The notes under the pieces were generated by a model that saw only the letters and a program-made list of their open reading frames with translations, was not told the DNA's origin and searched no databases. The translations under genes were made by a program, and so were the position numbers. This document shows, in pieces, positions 9,085 through 17,664 of a stretch of DNA of 64,000 bases. The DNA lies in the NCBI GenBank assembly GCA_033856025.1, contig JAWVFQ010000001.1, positions 62,001-126,000 on the forward strand, given 5' to 3'. Origin of the DNA: AC-38 sp033856025. Lineage in GTDB: Bacteria; Actinomycetota; Thermoleophilia; Solirubrobacterales; Solirubrobacteraceae. The number at the start of each line of letters is the position of its first letter. Within the stretch, counting starts at the first letter, position 1.

Positions 9085-10215
9085 TTGATCCTGCTCCTGC
9101 ACAACCGCTACCGCACGACGGGCGGGGAGGAGCGCGCGGTCGCGGATCTGCGCTGGCTGGTGCGCGAGCACCTGGGCGAGCCGGCCGAGGTGCTGGAGCG
9201 CGACTCGGCGCGCCTGAGCCCGGCCCGCGCGGCCGCCGGGATGCTGCTCGGCGGGCTGGAGCCGGCGCACGTCGGCGAGGCGGTCCGGCGCACCGGCGCG
9301 CGCGTGGTGCACGCGCACAACGTCAACCCGGTGTTCGGCCGCCGCGCGCTGGAGGCGGCGCGCGACGCGGGCGCCCGCGTGGTCCTGCACCTGCACAACT
9401 ACCGGCTGGTCTGCGCGCCCGGGACGTGCTTCACCCGCGGCGAGGACTGCACCCGCTGCCACGGGCGGCGCACGTGGCCGGCCGTGCGCCTGAACTGCCG
9501 CGGGTCGCGCACCGAGTCGGCGGTGTACGCCGCCGGGCTCGCCCTGCACCAGCGCGGACTGGCCGAGGCCTGCGACGCCTTCGTGGTCCCGAGCGAGTTC
9601 GCCCTGGCGCGGCTGCGCGAGCTGGGCGCCCCGCTGGGCGGCCGGGCCCGTGCCATCGCCTCCGTGCAGCGCGAGTTCGCCGACGGCCCGCGGGCCGCGA
9701 CCGGCGAGTACGCGCTGTACGCGGGCCGGCTGTCCGTGGAGAAGGGGGTCGACGCGGCGATCCGTGCCTGCGCCGCGGCCGGCGTACCGCTCGTGATCGC
9801 CGGGGCCGGCCCCGCCGAGGCGGAGCTCCGCGCGCTGGCGGCGGAGATCGCGGGCGAAGGCGGCGCCGAGCCGGTCCGCTTCGCGGGCCTGGTCGCCCCC
9901 GAGCGGTTGCGCGAGCTGCGGGCCGGCGCCGGGCTGGCGGTCGTGCCGTCGCGCTACGCCGAGATCTTCCCCCTGGCCGCGGCCGAGGCCATGGCGGCGG
10001 GACTCCCCACGGTGGCGTTCGCGACCGGGGGCCTGCGGGGCTTCGTTCCCGAGGACTGCCTGGCGCCGGCGGGGGACGAGGCCGCCCTGGCCGAGCGGAT
10101 CGCCGAGCGCTTCCGCGACGCCGGGGCCGGTGAGCGCGCGCTGGCCGTCGCGCGCGAGCGCTGCGCGCCCGAGGTCGTGGCCGCCGCGCTGCGCGAGGTC
10201 TACGACGGTGCCTGA
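9085..10215 (+). CDS. Glycosyltransferase family 4 with N-domain cysteine cluster
   Basis: 376 aa. TTG 9085 is the only reasonable start because it directly precedes ILLLHNRYRTTGGEERAVAD, a recognisable GT4 N-terminus. After VVLHLHNYRLVCAPGTCFTR comes a four-Cys cluster (C..C..CHG..NC) around residues 112-140, seen in a subgroup of GT4 enzymes and possibly metal-binding. The C-domain has YAGRLSVEKGVDAAIRA, VIAGAGPAEAEL and VVPSRYAEIFPLAAAEAMAAG, the donor-binding glutamate motif. Its end overlaps the flippase start by 8 nt, so it is probably the first gene of a glycosyltransferase-flippase unit. Confidence 0.85.
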   Translation: MILLLHNRYRTTGGEERAVADLRWLVREHLGEPAEVLERDSARLSPARAAAGMLLGGLEPAHVGEAVRRTGARVVHAHNVNPVFGRRALEAARDAGARVVLHLHNYRLVCAPGTCFTRGEDCTRCHGRRTWPAVRLNCRGSRTESAVYAAGLALHQRGLAEACDAFVVPSEFALARLRELGAPLGGRARAIASVQREFADGPRAATGEYALYAGRLSVEKGVDAAIRACAAAGVPLVIAGAGPAEAELRALAAEIAGEGGAEPVRFAGLVAPERLRELRAGAGLAVVPSRYAEIFPLAAAEAMAAGLPTVAFATGGLRGFVPEDCLAPAGDEAALAERIAERFRDAGAGERALAVARERCAPEVVAAALREVYDGA

Positions 10216-11707
10216 CGACCCGCGCTCGCTGGCCGCCGCGGAGGCGACGGCCGAGGCCGTGCCCGCGGACATCCTGGACGCCGACGAGGTCCGCCGCCGG
10301 GCCACCAGCGGCGCCGCCGTGCTCGGGGTGCGCAACGTGGTGATCCTGGCCGCGGGGGTCGTGGCCAACCTCATCCTCGCGCGGCTGCTGGCCCCGGGCG
10401 ACTTCGGCCTCGTGGCGCTCGGGCAGACCCTCGTGCTGGTCGGCGGATACCTGTCCAACGGCGGGATCGGGACCGCGCTGATCGGCCGCCCCGAGCCGCC
10501 CGCGGAGCGCGAGCTGGAGGCGGTCCTCGGCGTGCAGCTCGCGGCGGCGGCCGGGCTGGCCGTCCTGTTCGGCCTGGCGGCGATCCCGTTCGGGCGCGAC
10601 GGCGCGGTGGTCGCCCTGATGCTGGCCACGCTCCCGCTCTCCACCCTGCGCCTGCCCCAGGCCATCGGGCTGGAGCGCGAGCTGTCGTTCCGCACGATCG
10701 CCACCGTCGACGTCGTCGAGCTGCTGGCCCAGTACACGTGGGCGCTGGCCGCGGTGGCCCTGGGCGCGGGCGTATGGGGGCTGGCGTCGGCGGTCGTCGT
10801 GCGCGGCGCCGCCGGCGCGGTGGCGATGGTGCGGCTGAGCCCGCTGGGCTGGGTCCGGCCCCGGCTGGCCTGGCGCGAGGTCCGGCCGCTCGTGGGGTTC
10901 GGCGCGCGCTTCCAGGCGGCGGCGGGCGTCGGGGTGGCGCGCGACCAGGCGCTCAACGCCGGCATCGCCGCCATCTCGGGGATCTCCACCCTCGGCATCT
11001 GGGCGCTGGCCTTCCGCGTGATGCAGGTGCCGCTGCTGCTGTTCACGACGCTGTACCGCGTGTCGTATCCGGCCATGGCCAAGGTCCTGGCCGCCGGGCG
11101 CGCCCCGCGCCCGGCCATCGCGCGCGGCGCCGCGCTGACCGCCGGGGCCATAGCGGTGATCGTGGTCGGTATCGCGGCCGGGGCCCCGGCGCTGGTGCCG
11201 TCCCTGCTGGGCCACCGCTGGGACGACGTCCCGTCGATCCTCGGCCTGGGCGGGATCGCCCTGCTGATCACCTGCCCGATCTCCGCCGCCACCGTGGGGT
11301 GGCTCTATGCGGCCGGCGACGCGGGGACGGTGCTGCGCGCGTTCGCGGTGCACGCCGTGGCCTGGATCGTCATCGCCCTGGCCCTGCTCAAGCCCGTCGG
11401 GCCGGCGGCGATCGGGATCGGCTGGATCGCGGGCGCCCTGGGGGACGCCACGGTGCTGAGTCGCGCCGCGGCGCGGCGAACCGGAGCCCGGCTCGTCCGC
11501 CGCCTCGCCGCCCCGTTCGCCGTGGCGCTCGCCGCCGGCGGCGCCGGCTGGGCCGTGTCGAGCACGGCGCAGACGGTCCCGGCCGGCCTGGCCGGACTCG
11601 CGCTGGGGGAGGCCGCCCTGCTGGCCGGCCTGTTCGTCCTGGCCAACGCGTCCCTGCGCGAGGCGCTCGCCCTGGCCCGCGAGGGCCTGCGACCGGCGAC
11701 GCCCTAG
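10208..11707 (+). CDS. Wzx-type polysaccharide flippase
   Basis: 499 aa from GTG 10208, which overlaps the end of the glycosyltransferase gene by 8 nt; a longer upstream reading would duplicate coding sequence already used in another frame. After a charged ~30-residue N-terminus (DILDADEVRRRATSG) come about 12-14 hydrophobic helices with family features such as NVVILAAGVVANLILARLLAPGDFGLVALGQ and a YLSNGGIG turn. The MATE/MOP-type fold flips undecaprenyl-diphosphate-linked oligosaccharide across the membrane. A second flippase lies at 35450, so the locus may export two repeat units. Confidence 0.85.
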   Translation: MPDDPRSLAAAEATAEAVPADILDADEVRRRATSGAAVLGVRNVVILAAGVVANLILARLLAPGDFGLVALGQTLVLVGGYLSNGGIGTALIGRPEPPAERELEAVLGVQLAAAAGLAVLFGLAAIPFGRDGAVVALMLATLPLSTLRLPQAIGLERELSFRTIATVDVVELLAQYTWALAAVALGAGVWGLASAVVVRGAAGAVAMVRLSPLGWVRPRLAWREVRPLVGFGARFQAAAGVGVARDQALNAGIAAISGISTLGIWALAFRVMQVPLLLFTTLYRVSYPAMAKVLAAGRAPRPAIARGAALTAGAIAVIVVGIAAGAPALVPSLLGHRWDDVPSILGLGGIALLITCPISAATVGWLYAAGDAGTVLRAFAVHAVAWIVIALALLKPVGPAAIGIGWIAGALGDATVLSRAAARRTGARLVRRLAAPFAVALAAGGAGWAVSSTAQTVPAGLAGLALGEAALLAGLFVLANASLREALALAREGLRPATP

Positions 11708-11729
11708 ACCGCCGCGGGCACGCGGCCCT

Positions 11730-11735
11730 TAAGCT
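11730..11735 (+). promoter_or_regulatory. -10 hexamer TAAGCT, leaderless start of the phosphoesterase at 11743
   Basis: TAAGCT ends 7 nt before GTG 11743, which puts the expected transcription start on the start codon. It lies in the 35-bp gap after the flippase gene. Confidence 0.5.
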
Positions 11736-11742
11736 TGGCCGC

Positions 11743-12693
11743 GTGCGCCCCGCCCTCGCCGCCGCCGCGCTGCTGGCCCTCCTGGTCGTCGCGGCGGCCT
11801 GCGGTGACGACCGGGCCCGCGGCCAGTCGGGGACGACGACGACCCAGGCGTCCACGCCCCCGCCGCCGCCCGGGATCACCGGCCCGACGCTGGCCGCCGC
11901 GGGCGACATCGCCTGCCCGCCTTCGATGTCTCCCAGCCGCGCGGGCTGCCGTCAGGCCGACACGGCGGCGGTCGTGCGCGGGCTGGACCCCGACGTCGTC
12001 GCCGCGCTCGGCGACCTCCAGTACGACCGGGGCGAGCTGTCGAACTTCCGCCGCGCCTACGACCCGACCTGGGGGCGCTTCAAGGCCCGCACCCGCCCGG
12101 CGCCGGGCAACCACGAGTACGCCACCCCCGGCGGCGCCGGCTACTTCACCTACTGGGGCTCACGCGCGGGCCGGCGGGGGCGCGGCTGGTACTCCTACGA
12201 CGTCGGGACCTGGCACGTCGTGGTCCTGAACTCCAACTGCTCCAAGGTGGGCTGCGCGCCCGGCTCGGTCCAGGAGCGCTGGCTGCGCGCCGACCTGCGG
12301 GCCCATCCGGCGCGGTGCACGCTGGCCTACTGGCACCACCCGCGCTTCTCGTCGGGCCTGCACGGCAACGACTCCAGCGTGGCCCCGCTGTGGCGCGCGC
12401 TGTACGACGCGCGCGCCGACGTGATCCTCAACGGCCACGACCACTCCTACGAGCGCTTCGCCCAGCAGACGCCGACCGCGCACGCCTCGACCAACGGGAT
12501 CGTCGAGTTCGTCGTGGGGACGGGCGGCGTGAACAACTACCCGATCGTGCGCCGCCGTCCCAACAGCGTGATCCGCCGCTCCTTCGTGTTCGGGGTCCTG
12601 GAGCTGACGCTGGGCGAAGGCGAGTACGGCTGGCGCTTCGTCAGCGTCCCGGGCCTCACGTTCACGGACGGCGGGACCGCCCGCTGCCACTAG
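11743..12693 (+). CDS. Exported purple-acid-phosphatase-like metallophosphoesterase, probable lipoprotein
   Basis: 316 aa from GTG 11743 (leaderless-type promoter 7 nt upstream). The N-terminus LALLVVAAAC has a lipobox-like end with Cys20, so lipid anchoring is likely; a Thr/Pro linker follows. The dinuclear-metal motifs are all present: GD at 54-55 (D55), GDLQY (D91, Y94), GNHE (N123, H124), WHH (198-199) and GHDH (H232, H234). The Tyr in GDxxY is the purple-acid-phosphatase hallmark. It probably hydrolyses phosphate esters outside the cytoplasm; substrate unknown. It is the shortest of three paralogues and lacks the ~190-aa N-terminal beta domain of the other two. Its stop codon overlaps the gmd stop (CTAG). 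Confidence 0.85.
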   Translation: MRPALAAAALLALLVVAAACGDDRARGQSGTTTTQASTPPPPPGITGPTLAAAGDIACPPSMSPSRAGCRQADTAAVVRGLDPDVVAALGDLQYDRGELSNFRRAYDPTWGRFKARTRPAPGNHEYATPGGAGYFTYWGSRAGRRGRGWYSYDVGTWHVVVLNSNCSKVGCAPGSVQERWLRADLRAHPARCTLAYWHHPRFSSGLHGNDSSVAPLWRALYDARADVILNGHDHSYERFAQQTPTAHASTNGIVEFVVGTGGVNNYPIVRRRPNSVIRRSFVFGVLELTLGEGEYGWRFVSVPGLTFTDGGTARCH

Positions 12694-13679
12694 CGGGGCA
12701 GGGCTCCGCCGTTGCGCCGCAGCAGCTCGACGTCGGCGTCGACCATCAGCCGGATGAGCTCCTCGAAGCTCGTGCGCGGCTCCCAGCCCAGCAGCCGCTT
12801 GGCCTTGGCGTAGTCGCCGATGAGGTGGTCGACCTCGGCGGGACGCTTGAGCGACTCGTCCGTCCTGACGTGACCCTCGGGGTCCAGACCGACGTGCTCG
12901 AAGGCGACGTTCACGCAGTCGCGCACAGAGTGCGCCGTCCCCGTCGCGATGACGAAGTCCTGCGGGTCGTCGCTCTGGAGCATCAGCCACATCGCCTCGA
13001 CGTAGTCGCGCGCGTAGCCCCAGTCGCGCTCCGCGTCCACGTTGCCCAGCGCCAACTCGTCCAGCAGGCCCAGCTTGATCGCCGCGGCGTGCCACGTGAT
13101 CTTGCGCGTCACGAACTCCAGCCCCCGGCGGGGTGATTCGTGATTGAACAATATTCCCGAAACCGCATATAAGTCGTAGGACTCCCGGTAGTTGACCGTT
13201 ATGTGGTGGCCGTAGGCCTTGGCCACGCCGTACGGGGAGCGGGGGTAGAAGGGCGTGTCCTCGGTCTGGGGGACCTCGCGGACCTTCCCGAACATCTCGC
13301 TCGAGGAGGCCTGGTAGAACCGCGCCTCGGGGGAGGCCTCCCGCATGGCCTCGAGCATCCGGGTGACGCCCACGCCGGTGAACTCGGCGGTCAGCGTGGG
13401 CTGGATCCACGACACCGCCACGAACGACATCGCCGCCAGGTTGTAGATCTCGTCGGGCTTGCACGCGCGCAGCGTGTCGACCAGCGAGCGCTGGTCGAGC
13501 AGGTCGCCCTGGTGCAGGGTGATCCGCTCGCGCAGGTGCTCGATGCGCTCGAACTTCTCCGTGGACGCCCGCCGGACCATCCCGTGGACCTCGTAGCCCT
13601 TCTCCAGCAGCAGCTCGGCCAGGTAGGAGCCGTCCTGGCCGGTGATCCCGGTGATCAGGGCGCTGGGCACGCTGCGCAC
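12690..13679 (-). CDS. gmd: GDP-mannose 4,6-dehydratase
   Basis: 329 aa. Converts GDP-D-mannose to GDP-4-keto-6-deoxymannose, precursor of fucose, rhamnose, talose or perosamine sugars. Seen: Rossmann motif TGITGQDG (residues 10-17), QASSSEMFG, catalytic YGVAK (Y150, K154), and the Gmd-specific NHESPRRG and RDWGYARDYVEAM. GTG 13679 is annotated; GTG 13670 (MPSALITGITGQDG) would fit the family's usual short N-terminus better. Residues 169-183 are encoded by unusually AT-rich DNA with TTA and ATA codons (see the promoter at 13144). No GDP-sugar reductase or epimerase partner is obvious, although the dehydratase/epimerases at 16613 and 17679 are candidates. Confidence 0.95.
   Translation of the reverse strand: MRSVPSALITGITGQDGSYLAELLLEKGYEVHGMVRRASTEKFERIEHLRERITLHQGDLLDQRSLVDTLRACKPDEIYNLAAMSFVAVSWIQPTLTAEFTGVGVTRMLEAMREASPEARFYQASSSEMFGKVREVPQTEDTPFYPRSPYGVAKAYGHHITVNYRESYDLYAVSGILFNHESPRRGLEFVTRKITWHAAAIKLGLLDELALGNVDAERDWGYARDYVEAMWLMLQSDDPQDFVIATGTAHSVRDCVNVAFEHVGLDPEGHVRTDESLKRPAEVDHLIGDYAKAKRLLGWEPRTSFEELIRLMVDADVELLRRNGGALPR
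13144..13173 (+). promoter_or_regulatory. Candidate internal promoter inside gmd, antisense to it
   Basis: On the plus strand TTGAAC (13144-13149) and TATAAG (13168-13173) are separated by 18 nt, a good sigma-A-type match in an otherwise GC-rich gene. Transcription would start near 13180, run antisense to the 5' part of gmd and reach the phosphoesterase at 13710, which lacks a clear -10 of its own. Confidence 0.45.
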
Positions 13680-13709
13680 CTACCTGGGTCGGGTCGTGTT
13701 CCCATCCTC

Positions 13710-15185
13710 ATGCGGCGCCGGACCTTAACGCTTGCGAGCGCGGTGGCGCTGGCCGCGGTGCCCGCGTCCGCGCAGGCGGCCAGCCTCTCGCTGCGGCCCG
13801 CCATCGCCGCCGCGGGCGCGACCGTCGGGGCCGAGGGGGCGGGATGGCGGCCCGGCTCCGGCGTCGTGGTCCGGCGGGCCGGCGGTGCGCGGCTGGGCGC
13901 CGCCACGGTGGGGCCGGACGGCCGTTTCGCGGTCGCGCTGCGCCTGCCGCGAAACCTCGGGGTCCGGACCCATCCCGTGGTGGCCGCGGGCGGCGGCACG
14001 CGGGTGCAGAGCCGGCTTCGCGTCGTCGCGGTCACGCGCGACTGGGCGCCCAAGGAGATCGCGTACGGCGGGGGCAGCCCCGTGAGGCTGGCGCTCTCGC
14101 GCACGGTCGCCTTCCCCACCGCCCCGGTCCGGTTCGACGCCGCCGGCCTGAACCCCAACGACCTGGTGGCCGCGCGCCTGCGCGACGGGCCCACCGTGAG
14201 CGCCCGCGCCGACGCGCGCGGCCGGGCGAGCGTCGTGCTCACCGTCCCCACCACGCGCCTGGAGGGCTCCACGCTGACCCTGCGGGCCGGGCGTACGCGG
14301 CGCGTCGAGCCGTTCTACGTCCTGCCGCCGCAGACCACGGTGCCCCCGCTCCCGCCGCCGGCCCGCGCCGACCCGCTGCTCGCCGCGGCGGGCGACATCG
14401 CCTGCAACCCCAACGCCGACCGCACTGCGGACACCTGCCACGAGCAGCAGACCAGTGACACGATCCTGGCCGCGAGCCCTGACGCCGTGGCCCCGCTCGG
14501 CGACGTCCAGTACGAGCGCGGCTCGGCCGAGGAGCTCCCGGCCTACGACCGCACGTGGGGGCGGCTGCGCGAGCGCAGCCGGCCCGCCGTGGGCAACCAC
14601 GAGTACGGCACGCCGGGCGCCGCGGCGTACTTCGCCTACTTCGGGGCGCCGGCCGGCGCGCCGGACCGCGGCTACTACTCCTACGACCTCGGCGCCTGGC
14701 ACGTCGTCGTCCTGAACTCCAACTGCGGCTTCGTCCCCTGCTTCGTCGACAGCGCGCAGGAGCGCTGGCTGCGCGCCGACCTGGCCGCCCATCCCGACCC
14801 CTGCACGCTGGCCTACTGGCACCACCCGCGGTTCTCCTCGGCCCAGCGCGAGCCCGGCAACGTCACCGTCCAGCCGCTGTGGGCGGCGCTGGTCCAGGGC
14901 GGGGCCGACGTCGCGCTCACGGGCCATGTCCACAACTACGAGCGCCTGGCGCCGCTGGACGCCGACGGCGGGGTGGACCGCGCGCAGGGCATGCGCTCCT
15001 TCGTCGTGGGGACGGGCGGGCGCAACCACCAGACGCTGGCCATCCGCAAGCCCTACTCCGAGGCCGCCAGCATCGACACGTTCGGCGCGCTGCTGCTCAC
15101 GCTCAAGCCGTCCGGCTACGACTGGCGCTTCGCCGCCGAGGCCGGCGCGCAGTTCACGGACTCCGGATCGGGCGCCTGCCGCTGA
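13710..15185 (+). CDS. Secreted purple-acid-phosphatase-like metallophosphoesterase with N-terminal beta domain
   Basis: 491 aa from ATG 13710, with signal peptide MRRRTLTLASAVALAAVPASAQA. Residues about 25-205 are an all-beta region ending RRVEPFYVLPPQTTVPPLP. The catalytic domain follows with GDIAC, GDVQYERG (the GDxxY signature), GNHEYG, YWHHPRF and GHVHNYERL, a full metal-ligand set. Paired cysteines (CNPN..DTC, NCGFVPC) suggest disulphides, in line with export. The nearest relative is the next gene (15213), with which it shares domain order and long identical DNA runs, so the pair is a tandem duplication. It starts 30 bp from the divergent gmd gene. Confidence 0.87.
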   Translation: MRRRTLTLASAVALAAVPASAQAASLSLRPAIAAAGATVGAEGAGWRPGSGVVVRRAGGARLGAATVGPDGRFAVALRLPRNLGVRTHPVVAAGGGTRVQSRLRVVAVTRDWAPKEIAYGGGSPVRLALSRTVAFPTAPVRFDAAGLNPNDLVAARLRDGPTVSARADARGRASVVLTVPTTRLEGSTLTLRAGRTRRVEPFYVLPPQTTVPPLPPPARADPLLAAAGDIACNPNADRTADTCHEQQTSDTILAASPDAVAPLGDVQYERGSAEELPAYDRTWGRLRERSRPAVGNHEYGTPGAAAYFAYFGAPAGAPDRGYYSYDLGAWHVVVLNSNCGFVPCFVDSAQERWLRADLAAHPDPCTLAYWHHPRFSSAQREPGNVTVQPLWAALVQGGADVALTGHVHNYERLAPLDADGGVDRAQGMRSFVVGTGGRNHQTLAIRKPYSEAASIDTFGALLLTLKPSGYDWRFAAEAGAQFTDSGSGACR

Positions 15186-15212
15186 CCCCGCGCACCTGAT
15201 AGATGAGTGACG

Positions 15213-16682
15213 GTGGGACGCCGTCTCGTCATCGCCGCACTCGCGCTGTCCGTCACCGCGGCCGCGCCGGCGCACGCCGAGCGGGTCTCGCTGCGCCCCG
15301 CGGTGGCCCCTCCCGGCGCCGTCGTGGCCGCCGAGGGCAGCGGCTGGAAGCCCGGGGCGCTCGTGCAACTGCGCCGCGCCGGCGCGCGGCCGCTGGGCGC
15401 CGTCCGCGTCGGGCCGGACGGGACCTTCGCCCGCAGCTTCCGCGTGCCGGCCCTGGCGCCGCGCGCCTACGGGTTCGCGGCGAGCGCGCCCGGCGTGTCG
15501 CTGTGGGCGCGCCTGCAGGTCGTCCGCGACTTCCGCGACTGGGCGCCGCGCGACATCGTGTTCCGCTCGCCGCGGGTGGCCGTCTCGGTCTCGCGCACCG
15601 TCGCCTTCCCGACCGCACCGGTGCTCGTCCTGTTCCGCGGCCTGCGCCGCGGGACGCTGGTCATGGCGCATCTGGCCGGCGGGCGCCCGGGCTACGGCCG
15701 TGCCGGGCCGCGGGGGCTGGCCCTCGTGCTCCTGCGGGTGCCGTATCGCCCGGTGGAGCGCTCGGCGCTGGAGCTGCGCGCCGGAGCCCTGCGCACCGTC
15801 GAGCCCTTCTACGTGCTCCCGCCCCAGACCGTCGTGCCGCCGCTGCCCCACCGGACGCGGGCCGTCCCGGTGTTGGCCGCCGCCGGCGACGTCGCCTGCC
15901 ATCCCGGCGTCCGGCGCACCCTGTTCACCTGCCGCCAGGCCGACACGGCGCGCCAGCTCGACCGCCTCCAGCCCGACGTCGTGGCGATGCTGGGCGACAG
16001 CCAGTACGACCGCGGCCTGCCCGGCGAGTTCTACGCCTACCACTGGACCTGGGGGCGCTTCCGCGCGCACACCCGGCCCGCGCCGGGCAACCACGAGTAC
16101 GAGATCCCGGGCGCCTACGGCTACTACGGCTACTTCCGCTACGCCGCCGGCTCGCCCTACCGGGGCTACTACTCCTACGACGTGGGCCGCTGGCACGTGG
16201 TGGCCCTGAACTCCAACTGCCTGTTCGTGTCCTGCGCGGCGGGCGGCCCGCAGGAGACCTGGCTGCGCGCGGACCTCGCCGCCCACCCGCGGCGCTGCAC
16301 GCTGGCCTACTGGCACCACCCGCGCTGGTCCTCGTCGCTGGGCATCCAGGGCGACCCGCGCGTGGAGCCGCTGTGGCGGGCGCTGTCCGACGCGCGCGCC
16401 GACCTCGTGCTGGCCGGACATGTCCACAACTACGAGCGCCTGGCCCCGGTCAACGCGGTGGGTGCGGTCGACCGTCGGTTCGGCATGCGCTCGTTCGTCG
16501 TGGGGACGGGCGGGCGCGGACACCAGCGGCTCGGGCCCCGCCGCCCGTTCTCCGAGCGCGCCTTCGTGGGGCGCTTCGGCGTGCTCGTGCTCTCGCTCGG
16601 GCGCCTGGGCTACTACTGGGCCTTCGCGGGCGAGCCGGGGCTGCGCGTCCTGGACCGCGGCGGCGCGGCCTGCCGCACCTGA
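15213..16682 (+). CDS. Secreted purple-acid-phosphatase-like metallophosphoesterase, tandem paralogue
   Basis: 489 aa from GTG 15213 (MGRRLVIAALALSVTAAAPAHA signal peptide); GTG 15207 would add two residues. An ATAGAT element ends 8 nt before 15213 and favours that start. Same architecture as the preceding gene: N-terminal beta domain with SVSRTVAFPTAPV and TVEPFYVLPPQTVVPPLP, then GDVAC, GDSQYDRG, GNHEYE, YWHHPRW and GHVHNYERL. All predicted metal ligands are kept, so both copies should be active. Its last 70 nt overlap the convergent epimerase gene at 16613. Role unknown; release of phosphate or editing of phosphorylated glycan is conceivable. Confidence 0.87.
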   Translation: MGRRLVIAALALSVTAAAPAHAERVSLRPAVAPPGAVVAAEGSGWKPGALVQLRRAGARPLGAVRVGPDGTFARSFRVPALAPRAYGFAASAPGVSLWARLQVVRDFRDWAPRDIVFRSPRVAVSVSRTVAFPTAPVLVLFRGLRRGTLVMAHLAGGRPGYGRAGPRGLALVLLRVPYRPVERSALELRAGALRTVEPFYVLPPQTVVPPLPHRTRAVPVLAAAGDVACHPGVRRTLFTCRQADTARQLDRLQPDVVAMLGDSQYDRGLPGEFYAYHWTWGRFRAHTRPAPGNHEYEIPGAYGYYGYFRYAAGSPYRGYYSYDVGRWHVVALNSNCLFVSCAAGGPQETWLRADLAAHPRRCTLAYWHHPRWSSSLGIQGDPRVEPLWRALSDARADLVLAGHVHNYERLAPVNAVGAVDRRFGMRSFVVGTGGRGHQRLGPRRPFSERAFVGRFGVLVLSLGRLGYYWAFAGEPGLRVLDRGGAACRT

Positions 16683-17644
16683 GGCGCGCCGTCCAGCCGG
16701 GCGCGCAGCCAGTCCACGGTCTGGGCGATGCCCTCCTCGACGTCGATCTTGGCCCGCCAGCCCAGCAGCCGGTGGGCCTTCTCGACCGACGGCCAGCGCC
16801 GCTGCACGTCGACCTCGAACGACTCGCGGTGCGAGAGCTCGAACTGCGCCGGGTCGTTGCCGCACGCCTGCCAGACGATGCGGGCGATCTCGGCCACGGT
16901 GAGCTCGCGGTCGGCCGAGATGTTGAAGTCCTCGTTGAGCGCCGCCGGCGAGCGCATGGCGGTGACGATGCCCTCGGCGATGTCGTCGACGTGCGTCAGC
17001 GTGCGGGTCTGCTCGCCCGAGCCGAAGATCTCCAGCGGCCGGGCGCCCGTGAGCGACTTGCGGATCAGGTCGGGGACCGCGTGCGCGATCCCCGGCTCGT
17101 CGTCGGGCATCTCGCCGGGACCGTAGGCGTTGAAGGGACGGCAGATCGTGTAGGGCAGCCCGTGCTCGTCGTGGGCGGCGCGGCAGTAGACCTCGCCGGT
17201 CAGCTTGGAGAAGCCGTAGGCCGAGTGGGGGACCGGGCACTGCTCCAGGTACTCCTCGGGCGTGGGGAAGAGCTCGGCGCGCTCGAAGACCATCGAGCTG
17301 GACACGTAGACGAACCGCGCCACCGCCCGGTCCAGGGCGGCCCGGACCACGCTGTTGTAGAGCGCGTTGTTGACCTCGGTCAGCGTGTGGGGCAGCTTGT
17401 GGAAGTTGGCGATCCCGCCCACGATCGCCGCCAGGTGGATGACGTGGTCGCAGCCGGCCATGGCGCTGCGCGCCTCGTTGAGGTCGCGCAGGTCGCCGGT
17501 GTGGACCTCGCAGCCCTCGCGCATCCACTGGGGCGCGGGGCGCGCGTCGGACACCCGCACCTCGAAGTCGGCGTCGGCCAGCAGGCGGCTGACGACGGCG
17601 GCGCCGATCGTGCCCGCACCCCCGGTGACCAGGACTCGGCTCAT
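16613..17644 (-). CDS. NAD-dependent epimerase/dehydratase (extended SDR)
   Basis: 343 aa from ATG 17644. NAD-binding MSRVLVTGGAGTIGAAVV, a DLRDLNEA strand end, catalytic YGFSK and RPFNAYGPGEMPDDEPG. The last motif is typical of enzymes acting on nucleotide sugars (GDP-mannose 3,5-epimerase or UDP-hexose epimerase relatives). An unusual Arg/Pro/Ser-rich tail (about 318-343) is encoded by DNA shared with the end of the convergent phosphoesterase gene. A -10 TAACCT lies 9 nt upstream of the start. The exact substrate is uncertain; a role in making a donor sugar for this locus is likely. Confidence 0.82.
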   Translation of the reverse strand: MSRVLVTGGAGTIGAAVVSRLLADADFEVRVSDARPAPQWMREGCEVHTGDLRDLNEARSAMAGCDHVIHLAAIVGGIANFHKLPHTLTEVNNALYNSVVRAALDRAVARFVYVSSSMVFERAELFPTPEEYLEQCPVPHSAYGFSKLTGEVYCRAAHDEHGLPYTICRPFNAYGPGEMPDDEPGIAHAVPDLIRKSLTGARPLEIFGSGEQTRTLTHVDDIAEGIVTAMRSPAALNEDFNISADRELTVAEIARIVWQACGNDPAQFELSHRESFEVDVQRRWPSVEKAHRLLGWRAKIDVEEGIAQTVDWLRARLDGAPQVRQAAPPRSRTRSPGSPAKAQ

Positions 17645-17653
17645 GGGCGGGGC

Positions 17654-17659
17654 AGGTTA
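17654..17659 (-). promoter_or_regulatory. -10 hexamer TAACCT for the epimerase at 17644
   Basis: On the minus strand TAACCT ends 9 nt before ATG 17644. It lies only 5 bp from the plus-strand -10 at 17665, forming a back-to-back divergent promoter. Confidence 0.45.
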
Positions 17660-17664
17660 GCCAC

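Noticed and set aside
1..12693. Intrinsic terminators after the operons
   Set aside because: GC-rich inverted repeats are common by chance here and none is followed by a T-run, so I do not report any.
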